In this document: positions 1-6,721 of the stretch, piece by piece
Layout: the number at the start of each line of letters is the position of its first letter
Numbering within the stretch: position 1 is the first letter of the stretch
Assembly: GCA_002316835.1 (NCBI GenBank)
Contig: DCEG01000021.1
Location: 1 to 38,037, forward strand
Length of the DNA stretch: 38,037 nucleotides
Source: Bacteroidales bacterium UBA1035
GTDB lineage: Bacteria > Bacteroidota > Bacteroidia > Bacteroidales > Dysgonomonadaceae
Direction of reading: 5' to 3'
The notes under the pieces: generated by a model
What the model was told of the DNA's origin: nothing
What the model saw: the letters and a program-made list of their open reading frames with translations, nothing else
Databases searched by the model: none
Translations under genes and position numbers: made by a program

Positions 1-78
1 CAATTTAATATATATTTTTCAGTTATGTAAGAATATTGGATTTTGTTAATTAGACATACTTTGTTTTTCTTTTACTTT

Positions 79-2220
79 TCACTTTTCTATCCCAACTCTA
101 TTCAAAATAAACGCGAACTCGAAAGCCGTGTCTTTTATTCCGTCGTAACGACCGGTGGCACCGCCGTGTCCGCTGTCCATATTCATGTGCAACAGCATAA
201 TGTTATCGTCGGTTTTTAGTGCGCGGAGCTTGGCAACGTATTTGGTGGGTTCATGAAAAAGTACTTGCGAATCATTGATGCCGCCTGTTACCAGCATGTT
301 TGGATAATTTTGTGCTTTGATGTTGTCGTAGGGCGAGTAGGAGAGCATGTAGTTGTAATACTCCTCTTCGTTGGGATTGCCCCATTCTTCGTATTCGCCC
401 GTGGTGAGCGGCAGGGTATCGTCTAACATGGTGTTGATAACATCGATAAACGGTACTTGTGCCACGATGGTTTGATACAAATCGGGACGTTCGTTTACCA
501 CGGCGCCCATCAGCAAGCCGCCGGCGCTTCCTCCCATTGCCGCGAGTTTGTTTGCCGATGTGTATTTTTCGTTAATCAACAGCTCGCTGCACGCGATAAA
601 ATCGGTAAATGTATTTTTCTTTTTCAACAATTTTCCGTCTTCGTACCACTGTTCGCCGAGATCGCTTCCGCCGCGAATTTGAGCTAGTGCATACACGAAA
701 CCACGATCGATAAGACTATAGATGCTTGCACTGAAATATACATCGGAGCTGGAACCGTAGCTTCCGTAGGAATAGATTAGGGCGGGGTTTGTGCCGTCTT
801 TTTTCAATCCCTTTTTATATACGATAGCCATAGGCACTTTTACTCCGTCGGGAGCGGTTGTCCAAAGCCGTTCAACCACATAATTATCGGGATTGAAACC
901 CGATGGGATTTCCTGTTCTTTCAGCTTTGCCGTTTCGCCGGTAGCAATATCGTATTCGTACAACGTGGTGGGGCGATTGAGAGACGTATAAGAATATCGG
1001 AAAGTGGTGGCGTCGTATTCCGGATTTCCGCTTAAAGTGGCCGAGTAAACCGGCTCGGGAAAAACGATGGTCTTTTCTTCACCACCCGAAACTGGTTTTG
1101 CGATAATTTCACTTAATCCGTTCTTGCGTAATTCGAGCGTTACGTAATCTTTTAAAATATCGATACCTTCGATGCGGACGTTTTCATCGTGTGCCAGAAA
1201 TTCTTTCCAGGTGTTTCGGTCTTCGTGTCCTGTAAGCGGTGTTTCGTAAATTTTACCGTTCAGGTTTTGTTTGTCTTTGTATCTCACAAAAAACTTTTTC
1301 TTATGTGGATAAACGGAATATTCCACATCCTGAACGCGTGGCATGAACATTTTAAATTGGTCAAGTGGCTTGTCTGCCGAGATATATCGTTCATCCGAAG
1401 TGGTGGAACTTGCAGAGCCGATAAAAATATATTCTTTGGTTTTACTTCCCGAAACGTAGGTTGAGAACCGGGCATCGGCTTCTTCATATACTAAGTCGGC
1501 TTTGGGAGCATCCAGCATCTGACGCATAATGCGATACGAGCGCAATGTATTGTCAATTATACCGTAAAAAAGCGTCTTGTTGTCGTTTGCCCAGGCAACG
1601 GAAGTAGCTCCATTCATGCTGAAACCCACATCTTCACCCGAAGCCAGGTCTTTTATTTTCAGAATGAATTCTGCATACGAACCGGTTTCGTTGTAAAAAT
1701 AGGCTGCTTTACTATTATCGGGACTGATGGAATATCCGCGGAAAATAAATGCGGATTTTCCTTCTGCCATTTTATTGATATCGAAAATAACTTCTTCGGC
1801 GGCATCCATCGAACCTTTGCGACGCAAATAGGTGCGGTATTGTTTGCCCTTTTCGGTGCGGCTGTAGTAGTAATAACCATCAGAAAAAGAAGGATAGCTT
1901 TCGTCGTCTTCTTTCATGCGGCCGAGAATTTCGTCGTAAATGGTTTGCTGCAACGCTTTTGTCGATGCCATAACGGTGTCGGTATAAGCGTTTTCGGCTT
2001 TCAGGTAATCGATTACTTTCGGATTATTTTTGTCTTTCAGCCAATAGTAATTATCGATACGCGTTTGCCCGAAGTTGGTAAATGTATCAGGAAGAACTTC
2101 TGCTACAGGTGGAGCAGGAAAATCGGATTGTTTTAACATAACAGTTTCTTTTTTCGATGTAGTGCAGGCAGTAATCACCACTGCGACAGCTAATAAAATG
2201 ATATAATTCAGGCTTTTCAT
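79..2220 (-). CDS. S9A prolyl oligopeptidase / oligopeptidase B-like lipoprotein
   Basis: A 713-residue serine peptidase of family S9A (prolyl oligopeptidase or oligopeptidase B group), which cleaves short peptides after proline or basic residues. The N-terminus is a lipoprotein signal ending at Cys19 (VVITAC), so it is probably anchored in the envelope. Residues about 40-440 look like the N-terminal beta-propeller that restricts access to small substrates. The C-terminal alpha/beta-hydrolase domain holds the nucleophile Ser565 in GGSAGG, a likely Asp650 in TGGINDSQV and His685 in SGHGG, so the triad looks complete. Length fits the family. The DUF4349 gene ends 45 bp upstream on the same strand, so the two may share a transcript. 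Whether the specificity is PEP-like or OpdB-like cannot be settled by eye; the overall sequence is closer to oligopeptidase B. Confidence 0.93.
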   Translation of the reverse strand: MKSLNYIILLAVAVVITACTTSKKETVMLKQSDFPAPPVAEVLPDTFTNFGQTRIDNYYWLKDKNNPKVIDYLKAENAYTDTVMASTKALQQTIYDEILGRMKEDDESYPSFSDGYYYYSRTEKGKQYRTYLRRKGSMDAAEEVIFDINKMAEGKSAFIFRGYSISPDNSKAAYFYNETGSYAEFILKIKDLASGEDVGFSMNGATSVAWANDNKTLFYGIIDNTLRSYRIMRQMLDAPKADLVYEEADARFSTYVSGSKTKEYIFIGSASSTTSDERYISADKPLDQFKMFMPRVQDVEYSVYPHKKKFFVRYKDKQNLNGKIYETPLTGHEDRNTWKEFLAHDENVRIEGIDILKDYVTLELRKNGLSEIIAKPVSGGEEKTIVFPEPVYSATLSGNPEYDATTFRYSYTSLNRPTTLYEYDIATGETAKLKEQEIPSGFNPDNYVVERLWTTAPDGVKVPMAIVYKKGLKKDGTNPALIYSYGSYGSSSDVYFSASIYSLIDRGFVYALAQIRGGSDLGEQWYEDGKLLKKKNTFTDFIACSELLINEKYTSANKLAAMGGSAGGLLMGAVVNERPDLYQTIVAQVPFIDVINTMLDDTLPLTTGEYEEWGNPNEEEYYNYMLSYSPYDNIKAQNYPNMLVTGGINDSQVLFHEPTKYVAKLRALKTDDNIMLLHMNMDSGHGGATGRYDGIKDTAFEFAFILNRVGIEK

Positions 2221-2265
2221 TTTAGTTGATTTATTTGTTTACAATTCAGGTAGTATATTACTATT

Positions 2266-3120
2266 TTATTTGTTATTAGGAAACGGAGGTTGTTTTCCCG
2301 CTCTTTTCCTTTTAGTCAGATACACTATTAGCGTAATGACCAACGCGATGAAAAGCAGTATCGCCCACAAGTTGGCAATTCCCACCAACAGCCAGAGCAG
2401 ACTGTTCCATCCGTTTTTAAAGGCTTTGCCCATTTTATTCCAGAATCCGAAGTTCGAATACTTTTCGTAGAATGTTACGTGAAGCGTGCTGTATTGTACC
2501 TGGTTGGAAAGGTAGCGAAGCCGTCCTTCGGCCGATTCTATTTCGGTGCGGATGTTTCCGATTTGTTCTTCGATCTTTAAGATTTCTTCTACCGAAGTGG
2601 CACGTGTAAGTAATTCACGATAACGGGCTTCAACTTCTTTTTTGGTTTTCACGCGGGTGTCGAGGTCGATAAATTGTTCGGTAACATCCTGCACATCAAT
2701 ACTTTTGTAATCAATTTTGGATGCGTTACTTTCGATAATGGCTATGAGCGAATCGGTTTTATCGGCTGGGACACGAACGGTGAGCGTGTTTTCCGTATGA
2801 TTGTCTGATTCCGAAATATTATCGTTGGAAATGTACCCGTTAAGCGTAGCGACAGCGCTTGTGATAAGTTGCTTTGTCTTGCTCAGGTTAGAAGTTTCGA
2901 AACGGATGGAGCCGTTTTTGGTAAGTTTACGTTCGTAAATCGTAACATCGGTCTCGGGCTCACTTGTCATAGCTTTGTCGTAATTCGCCGGTTCAGTTGC
3001 CATCGGAGTCGATTCTTCGGCCAATACAGCGTCTCTGCTTTCGCTGCCACCCGATTGATTGCTACAAAAGTTGAGGACAAAAGCGAGCGATGTCACTAAA
3101 AAATAGCTTAGTAGTTTCAT
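2266..3120 (-). CDS. DUF4349 domain lipoprotein
   Basis: A 284-residue protein with a lipoprotein-type signal peptide (Cys19, FVLNFC), a low-complexity linker rich in Glu, Thr and Pro, then a DUF4349-type domain. Within it, residues about 155-205 are heptad-like and charged, predicting a coiled coil (EARYRELLTRATSVEEILK). A strong membrane segment lies near residues 240-267, followed by a basic tail (YLTKRKRAGKQ). The architecture, N-terminal lipid anchor plus C-terminal transmembrane helix, is typical of this family. The biochemical role of DUF4349 is unknown. It is the first gene of a probable two-gene unit with the S9 peptidase. Confidence 0.8.
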   Translation of the reverse strand: MKLLSYFLVTSLAFVLNFCSNQSGGSESRDAVLAEESTPMATEPANYDKAMTSEPETDVTIYERKLTKNGSIRFETSNLSKTKQLITSAVATLNGYISNDNISESDNHTENTLTVRVPADKTDSLIAIIESNASKIDYKSIDVQDVTEQFIDLDTRVKTKKEVEARYRELLTRATSVEEILKIEEQIGNIRTEIESAEGRLRYLSNQVQYSTLHVTFYEKYSNFGFWNKMGKAFKNGWNSLLWLLVGIANLWAILLFIALVITLIVYLTKRKRAGKQPPFPNNK

Positions 3121-3256
3121 CTGTTTATTTTTTTATTTTTTACATTATGGCCAGATGGAACTCGCAATAATCATGCACTTGTGTGTAACTGATTTACATG
3201 CTCGTTTCATGTGTCTGGTTTTGTTATTAACATTCATAAAAGCGGAATATCAGTTA

Positions 3257-3301
3257 ATCGGTTTTATAAACAACAGGTTATTTAAACGATTTTAAACCGA
3301 T
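3257..3301. repeat. Inverted repeat ATCGGTTT / AAACCGAT
   Basis: Perfect 8-bp arms at 3257-3264 and 3294-3301 separated by 29 bp, in the 268-bp divergent gap between the DUF4349 gene and the CDF exporter. It could be an operator or a leader hairpin of the minus-strand transcript. No T-tract follows, so it is not a standard terminator. Confidence 0.4.
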
Positions 3302-3302
3302 G

Positions 3303-3310
3303 CAAATGTA
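3303..3310 (-). promoter_or_regulatory. Candidate promoter -7 box for the DUF4349 gene
   Basis: The minus strand reads TACATTTG, a match to the Bacteroidota -7 consensus TAnnTTTG. It predicts a leader of about 175 nt before the DUF4349 start. No clear -33 TTTG is seen at the usual spacing, so this is tentative. Confidence 0.35.
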
Positions 3311-3388
3311 TGATTTATTATTGATAATTGCGTTTTATGAACAATAATTTTATCGTAATGTTATACCATGTGATTCATCCTAAAGTAA

Positions 3389-4279
3389 ATGCATTACCAC
3401 GATCATAATCATCAGAACGAAGACGTCAAGAACATAAAAGTGGCGTTTTTTTTGAATTTCTTTTTTACGATAATTGAGATTGTGGGCGGTTTGTTGACAA
3501 ACAGTGTTGCTATTCTGTCTGATGCTGTTCATGATTTGGGTGACAGCTTTTCGCTCGGTCTGTCGTGGTATTTTCAGAAAGTTGCCAAACGTCCGCGTAC
3601 GAAAAGCTATACCTACGGTTACAAACGCTTTTCGTTGCTGGGCGCCATCATTAATTCAGTGATATTGGTGGTGGGAAGTGTGCTTATCCTGATGAACGCC
3701 ATCCCAAGATTATTTAACCCGCAGCAACCCGATGTGAAAGGGATGCTTCTGCTTGCCGTTCTGGGAGTTATTGTGAACGGCGCAGCCGTTTTGCGCTTGC
3801 GCAAAGGACATTCGCTGAATGAAAAGGTGGTGTCGCTGCATCTGCTCGAAGATGTGCTGGGATGGCTTGCTGTTCTTGTTGGTGCGGGAATCATGTATTT
3901 TGTGGATGCACCGTTTATCGATCCACTTCTTTCCATTGCCATATCGGCATTTATTCTTTTCAACGTGTATCGGAATATTCGTCAGAGTTTGCGCATTATT
4001 TTGCAAGGCAGTCCCGATTTAATCAGTATTGACGAGATTGAAAAATCGGTTTTGGCGATGGAGAATGTGCAAAACGTTCATGATCTGCACGTTTGGTCGG
4101 TGGACGGCGAATACAATGTACTTACCATCCACGTGGTGCTTTCAGCACCATTGCCGATGGCAGAATTGCACAGCCTGAAAGCTGAAATCCGTGAAAAATT
4201 ACTCTCGTTGGGTGTGCAGCATTCCACCATCGAGTTTGAAGCTCCCGATGAAGATTGTGAAATGGAAGATTGCAATTGA
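3389..4279 (+). CDS. Cation diffusion facilitator (CzcD/ZitB-like) metal efflux protein
   Basis: A 296-residue CDF transporter that would export Zn2+ or related divalent cations from the cytoplasm in exchange for protons. The N-terminus is histidine-rich (HYHDHNH), followed by six predicted membrane helices. The transport site is recognisable: HDLGD in helix 2 and HLLED in helix 5 supply the HxxxD/HD metal ligands typical of zinc-type CDF proteins. The cytoplasmic C-terminal domain (about 205-296) has the family's HDLHVWSVDGEYNVL segment and ends in an acidic cysteine-containing tail (EDCEMEDCN) that may bind metal. It stands alone on the plus strand, divergent from DUF4349. Metal specificity is inferred only from the His/Asp pattern. 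Confidence 0.92.
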   Translation: MHYHDHNHQNEDVKNIKVAFFLNFFFTIIEIVGGLLTNSVAILSDAVHDLGDSFSLGLSWYFQKVAKRPRTKSYTYGYKRFSLLGAIINSVILVVGSVLILMNAIPRLFNPQQPDVKGMLLLAVLGVIVNGAAVLRLRKGHSLNEKVVSLHLLEDVLGWLAVLVGAGIMYFVDAPFIDPLLSIAISAFILFNVYRNIRQSLRIILQGSPDLISIDEIEKSVLAMENVQNVHDLHVWSVDGEYNVLTIHVVLSAPLPMAELHSLKAEIREKLLSLGVQHSTIEFEAPDEDCEMEDCN

Positions 4280-4503
4280 AGATTCAATCGGGAAATTGTT
4301 GAAAACTTATTCACAACCGAAATTGCATTATCACTGTACGATAATAGTATTATTATATTTTTGATAAATAGTCTGTTCTCTCTTTCCTTTTTGTGTTTGT
4401 GTTTTTTATTCACAAAAAGAAAATCATAGCTTCCCAATTCCGCTGAATTAATGTTCGGAAATAAGAGGAAGCTACGAAATCAAAAAATCCATACTGTGAA
4501 TGT

Positions 4504-4942
4504 TTAATCTTCGTGCACCATATGAGTTGACACAGCAATTCGGTTCCACGAATTTATCGTTACTATTTGCATAATGATTTGTGCAATTTCATTGTCGCTG
4601 AAGTTCTCTTTCGCTTTTTGGTAAGTTTCAAGTTAATCCATTCTTTGCTATCAAGGTGATTTCTTCGGTCATCTTCATAGCTATTCTTTCTTTTTCATCG
4701 AATAATGGTGATTCCCACCATGCACTTACGGCAAAAATCCGTCTGGGACTTTCACCGTATTTCAATGCGTCTTTTGTGTGCATGTCTATGCAATATGCAC
4801 AGGCATTTATTTGCGATGCTCTTATTTTTATTAATTCAATGAGTTTTTTGTCCAAAACAGAACTTGATAAATATTTTTCAAGCCCGAGCATGGCTTCATA
4901 TGCTTTTGGTTCAATACTGTGAATGTTTATTCTTGTTTCCAT
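4504..4942 (-). pseudogene. AhpD/carboxymuconolactone decarboxylase-like gene, frameshifted
   Basis: The open frame from the ATG at 4942 encodes 104 residues of an alkylhydroperoxidase AhpD-like protein, including the redox motif CAYC followed by IDMH, and stops after IAKNGLT at 4628. The expected C-terminal third continues immediately in another frame: ETYQKAKENFSDNEIAQIIM, then MQIVTINSWNRIAVSTHM and a stop at 4504. Joining the two gives about 146 residues, the usual length for these small peroxidase-related proteins. The DNA at the junction (ACTTGAAACT) is explained by loss of two bases from ACTGATGAAACT or gain of one T. The CxxC and proton-relay histidine lie before the break. This is either a genuine recent frameshift or a sequencing error. 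Confidence 0.8.
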
Positions 4943-5033
4943 TATTTGTTTTTAAAGTTGATATATAAATAGTTTTGAACTCTTAGTCATAAGCTTTGAA
5001 TTCAGATTACTAACTTTAAATAGGAAATAGATT

Positions 5034-5053
5034 GACAATTAATTACAATTGTC
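5034..5053. promoter_or_regulatory. Perfect dyad GACAATT-N6-AATTGTC upstream of the AhpD-like gene
   Basis: A 7-bp perfect inverted repeat with a 6-bp spacer, about 90-110 bp upstream of the AhpD-like start. The symmetry extends to two further paired bases beyond one mismatch on each side. The size and centre suggest a dimeric repressor or activator site. No matching regulator gene is adjacent. The rest of the 245-bp gap (4943-5187) holds the terminator of the MliC-like gene and no coding signal. Confidence 0.4.
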
Positions 5054-5123
5054 GATCATTTCTTTACCGTTATATTTAAAATTATAAGTCATCGTTAAAA
5101 CACCGTATATTTTAATATGTTCG

Positions 5124-5151
5124 AAAAAAAAGAGCGACATTGAAGTCACTC
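5124..5151 (-). terminator. Rho-independent terminator of the MliC-like gene
   Basis: On the minus strand GAGTGAC pairs with GTCGCTC (7 bp, one G-U) around a 6-nt loop and is followed directly by eight T residues. It lies about 36 bp past the stop of the MliC-like gene. Confidence 0.85.
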
Positions 5152-5187
5152 CGTAAACAGTTTTATTTCGATAAGTTATTGTTTCTG

Positions 5188-5760
5188 TTATTGCTGTGCC
5201 TTAAAGCTGATGGTTTTACCGTTGACGATAAGGTCTCCGCCATTTTCGTTGGTTACCCATCTAATTGTATTGCTTTTATATTCGCCACCTTTTGCCCAGA
5301 CACTCTCTGGAACTTGCGCGAGTATGACGTCTTTATAATCTTCATAGGTAATGGCTGCAGTGGGAATATCACCGGAAGTATCATGAGTAACGGTAAGGAT
5401 TTTTCCCTCTGCATCAACAAAATTATTGGTCATTCCTGATTTTTCTTTATTACTGAAAATTACTTTACCATTTTTTGTTAATTCAATCTCGTTTTGCCAT
5501 TCGGTGTACTCGTACGTATCATTAGAGTAGCGAATCCCTGAAGCCGAAGGCTGTTGCTTCAACACAATAGTTTCGCCGTTGAAAACGATGGTAGCGGTTT
5601 TCTCTGTTGTGTTGTAAGTTATGTCGAGTGTTTGACCTTTACTGTTATTGATTGTAGCGGTAACAATTTCATCGTTGTTTTGACGATTTTTACTACTGTT
5701 TGTACAAGCAACAGCAAACAATAATGCGCTTGCAGCCAAAATAAAAGTGAACTTTCTCAT
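5188..5760 (-). CDS. Lipoprotein with tandem MliC-like (C-type lysozyme inhibitor) domains
   Basis: A 190-residue lipoprotein (signal with Cys19, LLFAVAC). Residues about 36-105 match the MliC/PliC lysozyme-inhibitor fold: a strand pair (DITYNTTEKTATIVFNG), the loop SASGIRYSN that in MliC inserts into the lysozyme active site, and a conserved Tyr/Trp pair (YEYTEW). Residues about 120-190 repeat the same layout (ILTVTHDT, AAITYEDY, YKSNTIRW, VNGKTISF) but lack the SASG loop, so this looks like a degenerate second copy. The predicted role is protection against host or predator lysozyme at the outer membrane, inferred from the family. It starts 25 bp after the YD-repeat-like gene ends and shares its strand, so the two are probably co-transcribed. 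Confidence 0.72.
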   Translation of the reverse strand: MRKFTFILAASALLFAVACTNSSKNRQNNDEIVTATINNSKGQTLDITYNTTEKTATIVFNGETIVLKQQPSASGIRYSNDTYEYTEWQNEIELTKNGKVIFSNKEKSGMTNNFVDAEGKILTVTHDTSGDIPTAAITYEDYKDVILAQVPESVWAKGGEYKSNTIRWVTNENGGDLIVNGKTISFKAQQ

Positions 5761-5785
5761 AATGTTTTTTTGTGGATGTTTTATC

Positions 5786-6576
5786 TTAATAGTATATGAA
5801 CTTTATCTCTTTGATTTTGGAAATTGGATATCCTTTGCTATTGTATTCATAGGAAGATTCCTTAACCTGAACTTTTTCAATAAAATCATCTACTTCGAAA
5901 TGAAGTGTATACGTTTCTTTAACGATATTGTTCGGATTGGTATTTTCACCGGGTATCATTAAGGAACTAAAGGCACGATACGGGTTGTTTTTATTGTCAA
6001 ATTCATAAATTGTCGTCGTGTTAAGGGTCGTTTCCCCTTTCGATGATACGGAATAATGAAGTCGCTTAATCATATTGCCTTTTGCATCGTAAAGAAAATC
6101 TATATATCCTGCCTCTTTACCGTCATCTTCGTGGAATGTTTGTCTGTTTATGCGATTACTGCTATCATAACTATATGTACTATAACCATGCAACATAGTT
6201 GACTTAACAAGTTTATTCCCGTTATAAAAATATTCAAGAGTAGCTTCTTTTTCTGTATTTTGAGGATTAACCCATTCGGTGCGTTTCATTGCATCTTCAA
6301 GAATATAGCCGCTGCTACTGAATATTCTATTATCAAAATAAAGATCATGCGATATTAATCTGTTTTTGCTATAATTGTACTTTGTATAAGACCACTTACT
6401 CTTATTTTCTAAAACTTGCCTTGCATCATTATAGGTGTAGACATAAGATAAGTTATCGCCAAAATATACTTCTTTCAGCAAAACTCCATCGGTAAGTGGG
6501 GTGAAAATATAGTCTTTTTCGCAAGACAAAAGAAAGATAGCAAGCACCAAAATGTAGTTTTAATCAGTGTTTTCAT
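5786..6576 (-). pseudogene. YD-repeat-like lipoprotein with a frameshift inside its signal peptide
   Basis: The long frame (from a TTG at 6550) encodes about 254 residues rich in Tyr, Asn and Lys with Rhs/YD-like strand repeats (YTYNDARQVLENK, FLYDAKGNMIKR, YEFDNKNNPYRAF, YEYNSKGYPISK), the type of beta-rich cell-surface lipoprotein common in Bacteroidota. It begins with LVLAIFLLSCEKD, a lipobox missing its basic N-region. That region is present just upstream in another frame: ATG at 6576 encoding MKTLIKTT. One extra T in the ACATTTTGG run would join them into MKTLIKTTFLVLAIFLLSC. So the gene is either broken by a 1-base deletion, misread in sequencing, or starts at TTG with a poor signal. 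No function can be assigned. It lies upstream of and on the same strand as the MliC-like gene. Confidence 0.6.
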
Positions 6577-6657
6577 ATAGCTCTATTTTTATTTAAGTCT
6601 TGGTTTTCAAAACTTTCGAAAGATAAATAGATTTTCTTAAATTGCAAAATCTGAACG

Positions 6658-6696
6658 AAAAAAACAGTTGCCGATTTTCAATTGAAAACCGGCAAC
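6658..6696 (-). terminator. Rho-independent terminator of the GH92 gene
   Basis: GTTGCCG (6667-6673) pairs with CGGCAAC (6690-6696), with an inner self-complementary TTTTCAATTGAAAA. On the minus strand the hairpin is followed by seven T residues. It is 26 bp past the GH92 stop codon. Confidence 0.85.
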
Positions 6697-6721
6697 CGTA
6701 AAATCGAAAACTCAAAACTGA

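Noticed and set aside
4427..4474. TAGCTTCC / GGAAGCTA inverted repeat after the CDF gene as a terminator
   Set aside because: Arms are 8 bp but the loop is 32 nt and no T-tract follows on either strand; kept as an observation only.
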